This document shows positions 1 through 10,024 of a stretch of DNA of 64,000 nucleotides, in pieces. Each line of letters begins with the position of its first letter. The first letter of the stretch is position 1. Under the pieces are notes generated by a model. The model was not told the origin of the DNA, did not search any database, and saw only the letters and a program-made list of their open reading frames with translations. The stretch is from Diphasiastrum complanatum (taxonomy: Eukaryota > Streptophyta > Lycopodiopsida > Lycopodiales > Lycopodiaceae): the NCBI GenBank assembly GCA_029204225.1, contig CM055102.1, positions 19,330,688 through 19,394,687 of the forward strand, written 5' to 3'. The position numbers were made by a program, and so were the translations under genes.

Positions 1-104
1 TGGTGTAGAATCCTCTCTAGCATGCTCTAGACTTGATATCTTCACCAAATCATTGATAGATCTGATTTCCTCCTTCATAACCTGAAACACAAGCTCTGAT
101 ACCA
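1..104 (-). mobile_element. 5' internal edge and primer binding site of an LTR element running off the left end
   Basis: Read on the minus strand, positions 104 to 91 give TGGTATCAGAGCTT, the usual primer binding site matching initiator tRNA-Met, directly after the CA end of the LTR at 105-755. The internal region therefore lies to the left, outside the window. Only about 90 further bases of leader are visible and no gag reading frame can be followed. The element is probably copia-like, judged from the primer site and LTR form. Confidence 0.75.
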
Positions 105-755
105 TGTGAAAGATTTCAGATCCTTAAGATCCAATCTACTTGAATGATCTTTGGTTAGAAAGAGAAATACACTACCAATTTCACCAATGTAGAAAAATCA
201 GCATCTACACACAATTTGAGATGCAAACACTAATAGAACTTGATCAAACTTGAATGAATTGATTATGTACTATTGCTGTCCGTACAAAACCAGCAAGCTA
301 CTGTATTTCACACATGTGGATCCAAAAATAACAAATATAGATCATTCTACACATAGAATTGCAAGCAATCACCAAGATAGTGCACCAATGGATAGTAGAA
401 CCCAAGAGAACCATGCATGAGCATGAAATGAGATAGAGAAGAGAGAAAATAACTCTCTCCATGAGCTATATCCTTTTATAGCAGGTCCAAACCCTATTTG
501 GCCACTTGGCTTTCCCACCAAAATGCTAACCCTACCAATTTTGGGTCTAGATTCAATGTACCCAACTTATTCAAATTGAATCTACTCAAACTCGCATTCT
601 ATCTTTCTCACACTTTCAAAAGAGTGTTTATTCAAATGAAATTTAGACTAATGAACTTTGAAAAGTCAACCTCTAAGTCTAAAACAAGTTTTGGCCTCAA
701 TATGCCAAATATGAAAATATTGCAAAATGTGATGAAACTAGTTGAATCTTTCACA
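105..755 (-). repeat. 5' LTR of a minus-strand LTR retrotransposon inserted into copia A
   Basis: The 651-bp LTR begins TGTGAAAGATT and ends AATCTTTCACA on the plus strand, an 11-bp inverted terminal match with TG...CA ends. It is followed on the minus strand by a primer binding site (104-91), so it is a 5' LTR. Its right edge cuts the reverse transcriptase of copia A in the middle of the conserved SLMYAM block, so it inserted after copia A. The duplication partner would lie outside the window. It contains a CACATGTG palindrome near 311. Confidence 0.85.
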
Positions 756-1619
756 TTGCATACATCAAAGATCCTATTAGTGAATGATAAGGGTAATTCG
801 CTATGTCGAGTACTTCACTATCAGAATCAGCACAAGTAGGTTCAGTCAATACTATACTTGGATCCATTGGAGTATCAATTGGTTTGCAATCATACATATA
901 AAACTTTTCTAAAATGTCTTTTAGATATGTCTGCTGGCTAAGATAGATCTTCTTCTGAAGCCTATTTCTAGTAATGTGAATGCCTAGCAAAGAATGGACA
1001 GCTCCTAAATCAGCCATGTCAAATTCCTTTGACAGATCACTCTTAGTAGTATGTAGAAGAGAAGTGTCGTTAGACAAAATAAATGCATCATCTACATAAA
1101 GAGCTATGTGAGCTAAATTGGTACCCATATGCTTCGAATAAACATTACAGTTAGCTGAATTGTTTGCAAATCTTAATTGAATGAGATAAGAGTTGATTTT
1201 ATCAAACCATGCTCTTGCAGCCTGTTTCAGACCGTAGATTGCTTGTGCAGTTTGCACACTTTGTGCTCTTGGCCTTTGACTTCGAATCCTTTCAGTTGGA
1301 AGATATACAGCTCCTCTTTGACGTTGCCATTGAGAAATGTTGTCTTGACATTCATTTGGTACATTTCGAGGTCTTCTATGGCTGCTAAGGCAATCAGAGT
1401 CATGATTGAGTGCATCTTGACAACATGATTGAAAATTTCTTGGTAATCCACTCCTTGGACTTGAGTGAATCCTTTAGCCACCAGCCGTGCTTTCCATTTG
1501 GCAATGGAACCATCAGAGTTAATCTTCTTCTTGAAGATCCACTTGTTGTCGATAACTCTCTTGTGAGTGGAGAAGTCGAACAGTGTCCAGGTCTGGTTCG
1601 TCAAAAGTGAGTTGTACTC
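756..1619 (-). pseudogene. Copia A reverse transcriptase (palm/fingers), frameshifted
   Basis: Two overlapping minus-strand frames encode a copia reverse transcriptase. The upstream frame (1604-1227) has the NKWIFKKK and KARLVAKGFTQ blocks; the downstream frame (1257-756) has YGLKQAARAW, the catalytic ALYVDDAF block (the YVDD aspartates) and a TPMDP segment, ending at SLMYAM. A frameshift lies near 1240-1257. The RNase H domain that should follow is missing because the LTR at 105-755 is inserted there. Upstream coding resumes beyond the solo LTR at 1625-2794. Confidence 0.9.
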
Positions 1620-1624
1620 ACTTT

Positions 1625-2794
1625 TGTCGGAAAGTGGTCTGTAGAAGATAAGTCTAGTTCGAAAAGAAATGAATGAAAATAATTTGTGTGTCTATAAAGA
1701 AAACTTTTCGTGCATGGTGGAATAAATTATCTTCATCTTTCCAATGCATGACTACGCCTATCAATTTCAAACTGGCAAGACAATAGTGATAGAAATCATG
1801 TTTGAACTTATAGTAACTAACTTTGAAATCGTCAGTACTACAGTGATTACGTAGACAAACAATTAAGCATCGAAAATTATCTAACAAATATTTAGTCACA
1901 AATAATTCTAGAAAACGCATACATTCTAAGACGAAGCTGAATGCAATAAAGGATAGTATTGATTAGTATGAAAATGTAACAGAAGTAAATGAGTACAATA
2001 AGTTGTGGATCGAAGCCGCGTACTCTATGCTATCTCTGAGCGGCTAAAATGAAAGTCTGAATTAATGCACAATGCTGATAAGCATTAGCGCAATAGCAAT
2101 ATCTAAAACAACTCTAAGAAGTGAGCTAGAATACTAGAATGCTCAGGAGTGTTCAAGCTCACAGACTTGAGAGAGAGAAGAACTAACTATTCAAATGTTT
2201 ATGATAATTCTGATTTTCAATGAATTTCAGATTATTTTACTATATGAATATGAATAACTATTTATTCTAAGAGATTAGGTCATCAAATGCGATCGCCAGT
2301 TGGTTGGTGATCAGCTGGCATCCATTCGATCCTTATCATTGATTGTTGACAAGCGGAGAAATTGATCGTAAACGTTTTGTCTGCATAAATGAATCAAAAC
2401 TATTGCTCTACAGAAATGAACTAAAACAGCCACAGGCAACACTGTCGGGTTTTTCGCGAAAAAGACGAAAAGAAAGGAGAAGACGCCCTTAAATCTCATT
2501 TAGGGTTGCCCCACACTTTGCCAGAGTCATTTTCTTAACATTTGAGGCTCTTTGGAAAAAGCGAAAAATGAGACACTATGATTTTACACGAGATTTCTGT
2601 CAGGCAAAAAAATACGAAAAAGCGATATTGCATTTTTCAATGGGATTCATGACATCCGAAAAATGGACACTATCATAAACTCCGTGTGATTCTGCAGACT
2701 GTATAAAGACACGAAATAATCCACAGAACTGGATTAAACAATAAATGAAGATTAAAATCGATTAGTCGATTGGTAGAAGGAGAATAATCCAACA
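1625..2794. repeat. Solo LTR (1170 bp) inside the copia A reverse transcriptase
   Basis: The segment starts TGTCGGAAAG and ends TAATCCAACA. It is flanked by ACTTT (1620-1624) and GCTTT (2795-2799), a 5-bp duplication with one mismatch. When the segment and one flank are removed in thought, the minus-strand copia frame runs straight from the segment before reverse transcriptase into its first conserved block, so the edges are set by coding continuity as well as by the repeat ends. No coding domain is visible inside; small ORFs there are chance frames. Confidence 0.88.
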
Positions 2795-3194
2795 GCTTTC
2801 CATAGCTTCTTGTCATTTCACAACATCCTTGGATTTAACTGCTTTGGCTAGGCTCTCTGGTTCTTCTGATGAAGTCCAGAATGATTGAGGTGTATCCTCT
2901 CAGGAACGAGGATCTGCAGACATTTGGTTGACCATGATGCGATGATGCTTCTTCTTGAATTTCTCTAGATTTGTTCGAGCTAGCTTGGTCCGGTCTCATG
3001 ACAGGTACTGTCTGATGCTCGGCTTCTGTAGCTATAGCTGCAGGTCTTGTAGAAGGATCATCAACATTGGAAGAATCCATGCTACGTAAAATAGGATAAA
3101 ATGACATAGCATCATTTATTGATGGTTGTTTGAAATCATAGTATGTATGTTTTTGAAATATTACATCCCTAGAGACAAATACTACATTGATGGA
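2795..3194 (-). pseudogene. Copia A integrase C-terminus to reverse transcriptase linker
   Basis: The minus-strand frame from 3194 down has the copia FVSRDVIFQ block that closes the integrase region, then a low-conservation linker. A frame change near 2860 leads into the EPESLAKAV segment that precedes reverse transcriptase. A TGA stop falls shortly before the solo LTR at 1625-2794. Upstream coding continues past the second solo LTR at 4021. Confidence 0.85.
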
Positions 3195-3199
3195 TGGAT

Positions 3200-4015
3200 T
3201 GTTGGAAGTATTTCTAGTGTGTGCGGTGGCTAGATCTACTTACGGGTGTAGTATAGGGATGTAGAGATTTGTCCACTTTTTAAGTTTCTACCAAGTTTCA
3301 AACAGAAATGCGAAAATAAGAAGTAATGACGGAAGCACTAAGGCTTACCCAACTAGTGCTCAAAACGGAAATGAAACTATCTAAGGTGACAAAATACAAA
3401 CCCTTGCTAAGGCTTACCCAACTAGCAAGGTGATTAATCTAAATTCTACTTAACACCCAAAGGGTAATAAAATGATATTGCGGCTAATGTTAAGCAAATA
3501 AGCAATAAAGAACATGCCACAATAAACTGATGAAAAGGAGGCAAGAGGAGGCTCGAGCACCTTCCCTCAAGCTATGCACCTTTCCAAAGGGAACACAAAT
3601 GACATAGAATGATAATTCTCCAAAATAGAGAGCAAGATAGCTTAATCTCAAAAGTGTTGGTTACAATGCAAATACCTCTCCTTTTATGGCAAGGAGGGTC
3701 TTCCATAAGTGTCTACTAACTTATGAGACTAATTTGTTATCTAGCCTCAAGAACTTCTTAGGATTTAGAACTTCAAATTTCTTAACTTAGGAAAACTTAA
3801 GATAAAATATTTCTAATCTTAAGTTTCCTAAGTCTAAGTTCTAAATCTAAGTTTAAGCTATTTTATTATTATTTAAGCTTCTACTCATGGACTTACAAAA
3901 CACATGCCATGGCTTGAAGTTTATTGACAGATACTCATACGTGGTCTTACAAAACACATGCCACGAAGTTTATTATTATTTTTTTATTTTCTCTGTGTTA
4001 GCACAGTTGCTAACG
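3200..4015. repeat. Solo LTR (816 bp) inside the copia A integrase region
   Basis: It starts TGTTGGAAGT and ends GTTGCTAACG, where the last base appears mutated from A. TGGAT occurs immediately outside both ends (3195-3199 and 4016-4020), a perfect 5-bp target duplication. Removing it makes the copia integrase C-terminal frame continuous. It is clearly related along most of its length to the LTR at 40649-41416, sharing the paired 'actaaggcttacccaactag' block and the final 'gttagcac' block, so it came from the same family as the pol-less element there. Confidence 0.92.
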
Positions 4016-4020
4016 TGGAT

Positions 4021-4330
4021 CATAAACTTTATAAGCTTTATCTTCATCAGGATAGCCAATGAAAATACATTTATTTGTCCTATGATCCAGCTTCTTCCTA
4101 AGCTGTTTAGGAATGTGAACAAAACATATACAACCAAAGATTTTCAAATGGCTAACACTAGGCTTGTGCCCATGCCAAACTTCATAAGGAGTTTTGTTGT
4201 TGACGACTTTGGTGCTGGATCTGTTCTGCACGTAACAGGCTGTGGCAATAGCTTCTGCCCAAAACTTTGCCGGTAGGTGTGTTTGATGTAGCATGGATCT
4301 GGCTGAGTTGAGAAGAGTTGGATTCTTCCT
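4021..4330 (-). pseudogene. Copia A integrase, C-terminal half
   Basis: The minus-strand frame 4294-4021 carries the copia integrase tail: AKFWAEAIATACYVQNRSS, then TPYEVWHGHKPSVSHLKIFG, then the CIFIGYPDEDKAYKVYDP block. It is joined to the integrase core upstream by a frameshift near 4331. The downstream end is cut by the solo LTR at 3200-4015. Confidence 0.9.
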
Positions 4331-5242
4331 TTATGCAATCCCGTTTTGTTGAGGTGAATAGAAAGTAGTGAACTGTCCTCTAATACCATGTTCAGCCATG
4401 TAGTCGCCGCCACCATCAGTTTGGAGTGCCTTCACTTTTGTAGATGTTTGTGTCTTAGCCATGGCCTTGAATCTCTTGAAGCATTCAAAGGCTTCAGATT
4501 TGTGCTTAATGAACATGACTGTAGACCATCTAGAATAATCATCTATGAAAGTGATAAAATAGATTGTATCTCTTAAGGATGGAGTTGGCATTGGACCACA
4601 AAGGTCGCTATGTACAAGATCCAATACATGCTTTGTTTTGATGGAATGTGATTTTAAAAACTTGCTTCTAGAGTGCTTCCCATAGATGCATGATTGGCAA
4701 AAGAAAGATTTACTATCTAATGAAGAAGGGAAATTCAATCCATCAACTGAATTATTACAACGCATATAAGAAAGTGATATTGTATTCACATGTCCAAATC
4801 GACTATGCCACAGAACAACACTGTCGTTTATATTTTCATTAGAGATACTAGCTAATGCAACTGAATTAGAGAGTATGTAAAGATTTTCGACTTTAGTGCA
4901 TGTATTCATAGTAGTATCTTCCTCAAGTATTGTACACTGCTCAGATGAGAAAGTAACAGTGTAGCCCTCATCAGTTATTTTAGAGACTGATGACAGGTTC
5001 TTTGATAATTGAGGAACAAGAAGAACGTTAGGAACACAAATAGATAGATCGTTGTTGAAGGTGATCTTCACTGCTCCTTTGCCTTCCACGCGTATGGTGC
5101 TAGAATCTCTGAGGTAGATGAATTGATCTCTACTATAAGCTACATACTCGGTAAACCATTTCTTGCAAGAGGTCATGTGTTGGCTAGCGCCACTGTCCAG
5201 GTACCAGCTATCACAGTCTTCGTTGCTACTGCTGTAAGCCAT
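4331..5242 (-). pseudogene. Copia A protease, GAG-pre-integrase and integrase core
   Basis: This 303-codon open segment carries, in order, the protease active site WYLDSGASQHM at about residues 13-23, the GAG-pre-integrase zinc region (WHSRFGH, then CQSCIYGKHSR), and the integrase core with the first aspartate in LDLVHSDLCGPM and the second in LQTDGGGDY. The third acidic residue after PQQNGIA is lost at the frameshift. This copy keeps the canonical protease DSGA motif, unlike the duplicated copy at 5242-5652. It is an element gene, not a host protein. Confidence 0.92.
4907..5226. repeat. Tandem duplication, unit 1 (protease segment of copia A)
   Basis: This 320-bp unit matches 5263-5582 at a constant offset of 356 bp with only a handful of substitutions, and is separated from it by 36 bp. 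It covers the protease active site and the following 100 or so residues. Such tandem duplication within an element is usually produced by slippage or unequal exchange after insertion, or during reverse transcription. Confidence 0.92.
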
Positions 5243-5652
5243 TAATAAGTGTGTATCTTGCTCATAGTAGTATCTTCCTCAAGTATTGTACACTGTTCAT
5301 AGGAGAAAATAACAGTGTAGCCCTCATCAGTTATTTTAGAGACTGATGACAGGTTCTTTGATAATTGAGGAACAAGAAGGACGTTAGGAACACAAATAGA
5401 TAGATCGTTGTTGAAGGTGATCTTCACTGCTCCTTTGCCTTCCACGCGTATGGTGCTAGAATCTCCGAGGTAGATGAATTGATCTCTACTATAAGCTGCA
5501 TACTCGGTAAACCATTTCTTGCGAGAGGTCATGTGCTGGCTAGCACCTCTGTCTAGGTACCAGCTATAACAGTCTTCGTTGCCGCGTTGGAGGAGTCTGG
5601 CTGCTGCTGTTGTCGTTGCTTCTTTGCCTCGTTGTAGATTCGGATATGACAC
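5242..5652 (-). pseudogene. Copia A duplicated protease with altered active site
   Basis: This is a second, nearly identical copy of the protease domain that lies between Gag and the intact-motif copy. The catalytic triplet region reads WYLDRGASQHM, so the conserved serine after the catalytic aspartate is replaced by arginine, which should inactivate it. The frame continues through NLSSVSKITDEGY and stops after the unit end. Confidence 0.88.
5263..5582. repeat. Tandem duplication, unit 2 (protease segment of copia A)
   Basis: This is the second 320-bp unit of the duplicated protease segment. On the minus strand it lies upstream of unit 1 and is the one directly joined to Gag. Its active site reads DRGA rather than DSGA. 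Confidence 0.92.
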
Positions 5653-6202
5653 TCCTTGATGTCATGATTGGCTCTCTTGCAGTATTTGCAAAAGAGCTTC
5701 TTGCATGATCCACCATGCTCACCTTGAGTGTGAGGCTTCTGTTTTTTTCGCATTTCTTCTTGAAGAAGATGACCGATCACCTTTTGAAGAGTGAGGTCGG
5801 GTTGTGTGGAGATCATCACCACAAAGTTTCATATGACTTTGGAAGAGAAGAAAGCAAGGTCATGACGACATCATCATCTTGAATAGAACATCCTACAACT
5901 GATAATTGATCCAATAAAGACTTGAAGCTGTTGATGTGAGAAGTGATGGCAGTAGAATCAAACATGCTAAGAGTAAAGAACTTCCTTCTAAGATGTAATC
6001 TAGTGGTTACATCATGAGTCTCATAGAGATTTGATAGCAAATCTAATGCATCCTTAGAGGTTTTGCATGTGGTAACGTGGGATATTTGGGAGTCGTCCAG
6101 ATTGAGTGTGATACATGCTAAGGCCTTCTGATCTTTGATCTTCCATGCCTTTGCTTGATCACCATCTAAAATTAATTCATACTCACAAACACGAGAGTAC
6201 AT
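5553..6202 (-). pseudogene. Copia A Gag with zinc knuckle
   Basis: Two abutting minus-strand frames encode Gag. The upstream one (6202-5816) is a UBN2-type capsid with KAWKIKDQKALACITLNL and SHINSFKSLLDQL; the downstream one (5822-5553) carries the nucleocapsid zinc knuckle CKYCKRANHDIKEC (CX2CX4HX4C) and a glutamine-rich tail. They overlap by a few bases in different frames, so a frameshift separates them. The Gag N-terminus probably lies near 6330 but is frame-broken. Confidence 0.88.
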
Positions 6203-6420
6203 GCCACCGAAGAGATTAGAAATGGTTTGCGTGTGGTATTATTGAAATCAGATTCAATATGAAGTTGAGTTTTGAAATAGATGGAAAGAGCAGTATGATA
6301 TCGTGAGTTCCTCTGGCATCAAAGACAGCCATCGTCTGATCAAAAATTGAGGAGTCGTAGACGTCCGTGTTCTGATTAGAGTGAGTAAACAAGCGCAATT
6401 GATAAGCGATAAAGTGCATT

Positions 6421-6564
6421 CAATCACAACAAGCATTTATCTACGTTATACATAGATAGAAAAGTGTGTTGCTGTTATATTACACTGAATCACAATCAAA
6501 TAGCAATTGCAATAAAAAATGACGGCATAACTGGGAGGCTCAAATAATACGTCTCATGGATAAA
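6421..6564. other. Stretch without a recognisable gene
   Basis: AT-rich DNA between the copia A Gag start and the repeat fragment at 6565. It may be the leader or LTR of copia A, but no TG...CA ends or primer binding site can be seen. Confidence 0.4.
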
Positions 6565-6648
6565 TGAAGATCATGTAGCTCTTTGTTGAGTGCCATGCTT
6601 CATGAATCCTTTGGCGGTAGTCGAATCATATTTGGCCACCTTGAGACC
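6565..6648. repeat. Repeat fragment shared with 56936-57019
   Basis: About 84 bp from 'aaatgaagatcatgtagctc' to 'ggccaccttga' is nearly identical to 56936-57019. At the second site it lies just inside an LTR element's polypurine tract, so this copy is probably a stranded 3'-internal piece of the same element family, fused to copia B. Confidence 0.75.
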
Positions 6649-8050
6649 TTCTCTCCAGTAGTCAAGCATGCGTCCCTATGTTTACTGTTTGCATATGCAG
6701 CCGCTTATGACCTAAGGATCCACATAGTGGATGAGAAAACCACGTTCTTACATGGTGAATTAGACAAAGAAGTCTACATGGACTAACCTCCCAGTTACAT
6801 TTGCACGTCACTTGCCACCTACACCTATCGAATGCACAAGAGCATTTACAGTTTGAAGAAATCTGCATGGCAATGGTACAAGAAGAAGGATCATGCTCTA
6901 CGATCATTGGGTTTCCAACCACTGATGGCCGATTACAATGTATACGTAAAGGTCACAGATGGGGAGATCATAATCGTTGCTGTCTACGTGGATGACACAT
7001 TGATTCAATGCAGAAGCGAAGGGCGGATTGCACAAGTGAAGAGCAACATCTCGAAACATTTTGCGATAACAGACCTAGGAGAAGCCATATGCTACCTAGG
7101 CTTGCAAATCGACCATGACTATGATGAAAGAAATACCTTCATCGGTCCAAGTACATCCAAAAGATCCTAGATGATTTTGGGATGACAGATTGTAAAGGGA
7201 CCAACACATGCTTGTAGGAACAATTCTAACGAACGAAGATGGTCTGAAAACCGACGAAGAGAAGGAGGCCATACAACACACGTCTTACAGGAGGATAATT
7301 GGATCGCTGATGTATCTAGCAGATAACACACGCTCCAACATTGCTTATGTCATGTTTAGGTTGAGCCAATTCAACGTGAACCCATGTCCTATACATTGGA
7401 AGATTGCCAAGCGAATCCTACAGTAACTTCAGAAAATGAAGGATTTCGGGCTGTGTTGCTCCCATGATGCCGAATTCCAATTGCACTTCTACAACATCGA
7501 TGCAAGTTGGGCATCACTCAAGGACGATTGTAAAAGCGTCTCAGGAGGGTACACCATTGCAGCAAAGGCATCCATTCTCTAGGTTAGCAAGATGTAGGCC
7601 ATCATCACTTAGTCATCTTACAAAGCAGAATATGTCGTAGCTGCCAAGATGGCCAACGAGATCACATGGCTCAGATAGTTCCTCGACAGACTGGGTGAAA
7701 TCACCAATGAGCCTCTAATTCTGCAAATGGACAATACATCTGCCATACACTTGACAAAGAATCTCGTGTTTCATTCAAGGACGAAACACATTGCAGTCAA
7801 ATATCATTTGATAAGGGACCTAGTTGAGAGGAACGAATTGAAAACCACCTTCATTGAAACAAAGCAGATGGTAGCCGATATCTTAACTAAGCCCTTAGAC
7901 AAGGGGATGTTCGAAAGGCAGAGGATGAGTCTAAGAATCGTAAAGCTACCACGCTTTGAGAGAGAGTTGAAGAAGCTTAATGTTTCTAGCCACAGAGCTT
8001 TAATAGCTTTTGAGTTCACGTCTGCAGAAATGCACGGAAAGGACCAATAG
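6649..8050 (+). mobile_element. Copia B: decayed plus-strand copia, reverse transcriptase and RNase H
   Basis: The plus strand encodes the reverse transcriptase blocks LETFSPVVKHASL (6649 on), TFLHGELDKEVYMDQP, IYSLKKSAWQWYKK, the catalytic VAVYVDDTLIQC near 6976, and IGSLMYLADNTRSN near 7300. The RNase H domain follows, with MDNTSAIHLTKN, SRTKHIAVKYHLIRD and QMVADILTKPLDKGMF (7727-7910). Stops, mostly TAG, and several frameshifts break it. Gag, protease and integrase are absent; the left edge abuts the repeat at 6565-6648. No 3' LTR was identified after 8050. Confidence 0.9.
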
Positions 8051-8465
8051 GTCTTTGTATATGTAGAAATACAAAGGAACTACCTACAGGCATAAACCGC
8101 CCCATACAATAACCACCTACATAATGGTTTTAGCGAAGGCCAAGACCTGAAGACACAAAGGTCAAATAAACGAAGACCCGAAGTTCGAAAATCGAAGGAC
8201 CTCGAAGGGGAGCCATAGGCCAAAGCAAGGCACAAAGCCATGAAGCTTGAAACACCCGAAGATTAAAAAATGGCGAATCTTCACACTCCAAGTACAAAAG
8301 AGATCAGACAAAGTACTAGGAGGAGAACCACCTCTATAGACAATGCCGACGACAAACTGATGATAGCAAATCTATGGCAAGAGGAGATACTAAACATGTT
8401 TAGCGCTCTAGGCATCAAGCATGCCTAACAGAAAAGCAAGCATAAAGCAAAAACACTCACCTCGC

Positions 8466-8467
<2 letters not shown>
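8051..8467. other. Stretch without a gene, after copia B
   Basis: Purine-rich, non-coding DNA with repeated 'cgaag'-type words near 8160-8240. It may be 3' noncoding DNA or LTR of copia B, but no LTR ends are seen. Confidence 0.4.

Positions 8468-8510
<43 letters not shown>
8468..8510. repeat. (CT)n microsatellite
   Basis: About 21 perfect CT units. It is one of a series of long GA/CT tracts in the window. Confidence 0.98.
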
Positions 8511-8513
<3 letters not shown>

Positions 8514-9005
8514 GCATTTACATAAGACACAAAATAAGAGAGAACTCAACTTCTATTACAAATGAAATTTGAGAACATAAAATACAAAGGATTTGGCCCT
8601 TATATAATTGGGTCCAATTGCGTTGTAGTAATTTTTCAATTTCTTGCATCGATGTGTCCTTTAAGGATGAAACAATTTGTAGTAAATTTTTGTCCCGTGC
8701 GTTGGGCATGTACCGTAAATGGCCAACAACTATATTAGATGCTCTTCTTTCATGTGATGGGCTTCGCAAAATCCTCCTAAATATGTGACTAGCCCATTTT
8801 GCACAGTCTATAGTCTTATTGCAAAGATTTTTGTGACGAGTCATGAGTAAATGGCTTTGGAGTGGCCATGCACATGTTAAAGTCCACTTATAGTGAAAGT
8901 TTACATGCCTTAAGGTAATAGATGATGTTTGTGGACAAAATCATATTAGGTGATACTTTTGAATGGAAATCAAAGATGAAGTATCTTGTTGTATATCCCC
9001 TTGTT
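8511..9005. other. Intergenic DNA without a recognised gene
   Basis: A 108-codon open frame on the minus strand (8844-8518) matches no family I recognise. No repeat edge is visible. Confidence 0.35.

Positions 9006-9092
<87 letters not shown>
9006..9092. repeat. (GT)n(GA)n compound microsatellite
   Basis: About 8 GT units run directly into about 35 GA units. The same GT-then-GA arrangement recurs at 9696-9750 just before the aminotransferase start codon, suggesting a local duplication or a shared origin. Confidence 0.97.
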
Positions 9093-9096
<4 letters not shown>

Positions 9097-9695
9097 CTAG
9101 TTCCTAGCTGGGCAGCCAAGAAGCACCGAGTTCCTGGCTGGGTAGCCATGAACTAGTGCGGCTTCCCACATGGAGCAAATTTGTGAGCCAGTTCTTGGAA
9201 GTTGGCACTCCAGTTCCTAGTTGCGGCTGCCTAGCCAGGAACTGCTTTTTTGCACAACCAATATGAGGCACTAGTTCCAATTCGAGAAGCTGGGAAATGG
9301 CTCAAAAAAGCCTCATGTGGGTAGGCTCAGAGAGAGATCTATCTATATGACTGATAAGCATTGTGCATTGGACAAAACATGTTATGAAAGCCTATCATCA
9401 TCAAGAGCAAGATACTGGCTAGCAAGAACACTAAGCACCATCACACCACATCTTTGACTAGATCGTTAGATGGGCACGTTGGATTGGCACGACATCTTAA
9501 GCGTGTGCTTAATTCATCCTCAACATCAGCACTACATCCCTCAAAAGCATCCACCACTAGAAGAGGCCTTCATATTATACATTTGTTTATTGAGTCCAAA
9601 ACATGACTTTTGAAAGAGAAAGAGATATTGGAATAGGATTCCATGAGAAAATGCTCTCTCTCTCTCCCTTGTAAATAAATTCCTTTGTATTTATT
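9093..9695. promoter_or_regulatory. Upstream region of the aminotransferase gene
   Basis: There is no coding frame here. Positions 9100-9250 hold imperfect copies of a 'agttcctggctgggtagcc' word, one of them inverted near 9228-9245. The promoter of the gene at 9752 must lie in or near this interval, but no TATA box or start site can be placed with confidence. Confidence 0.35.

Positions 9696-9750
<55 letters not shown>
9696..9750 (+). repeat. (GT)n(GA)n tract immediately 5' of the aminotransferase start codon
   Basis: About 8 GT and 20 GA units end one base before the ATG at 9752. GA-rich 5' leaders are common in plant genes and can bind BBR/BPC GAGA factors; that role here is an inference. 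Confidence 0.9.
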
Positions 9751-9751
<1 letters not shown>

Positions 9752-9752
<1 letters not shown>

Positions 9753-10024
9753 TGGCGGGGATGGCAGGAGTGCTGGCGAAGTCTGTCAAGAACAGAAGCC
9801 TTTGCTCGCCATCGTTTTGCTTCTCGAGGTTGCGATCCTTCTCTTCGGTTGTCAATCAGTCTGCAGTCGCCGAGAGCGGAAAGGTTGCAGACTTGGATGT
9901 ACCACCCCAGATCCCTTACTTTGATCACACTCCGCACCCCTATGCGGGTCCGAGCGCAGATGAAATACTGGAGAAGCGCAAACGCTTTTTGAATCCTGCC
10001 ATGTTTCTCTACTACAAGAAGCCC
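9752..10024 (+). CDS. AGT2: AGT2 exon 1 (residues 1-91)
   Basis: It encodes the presumed mitochondrial presequence and the [19 protein letters not shown] segment typical of plant AGT2. The ATG at 9752 is preferred because it opens the presequence right after the GA tract; a second ATG four codons on (9761) is possible. The donor is CCC|GTGAGT. Confidence 0.93.

Larger units (their letters stand above)
756..6420 (-). mobile_element. Copia A: degraded Ty1/copia retrotransposon with nested insertions
   Basis: Reading from right to left the order is Gag (UBN2-type, then a zinc knuckle), aspartic protease, GAG-pre-integrase, integrase core, integrase C-terminus and reverse transcriptase, which is the Ty1/copia order. 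The frame is broken by frameshifts and stops, by solo LTRs at 1625-2794 and 3200-4015, by a duplicated protease, and by the LTR at 105-755, which removes RNase H and the 3' LTR from view. No 5' LTR or primer site could be recognised right of about 6420. It is a dead element. Confidence 0.9.

Noticed and set aside
1625-2794. Intron of a copia gene
   Set aside because: It lacks suitable splice sites, has TG...CA ends and a 5-bp flank duplication, so it is a solo LTR.
8518-8844. 108-codon minus-strand frame upstream of AGT2
   Set aside because: No family resemblance and no supporting context beside a microsatellite.
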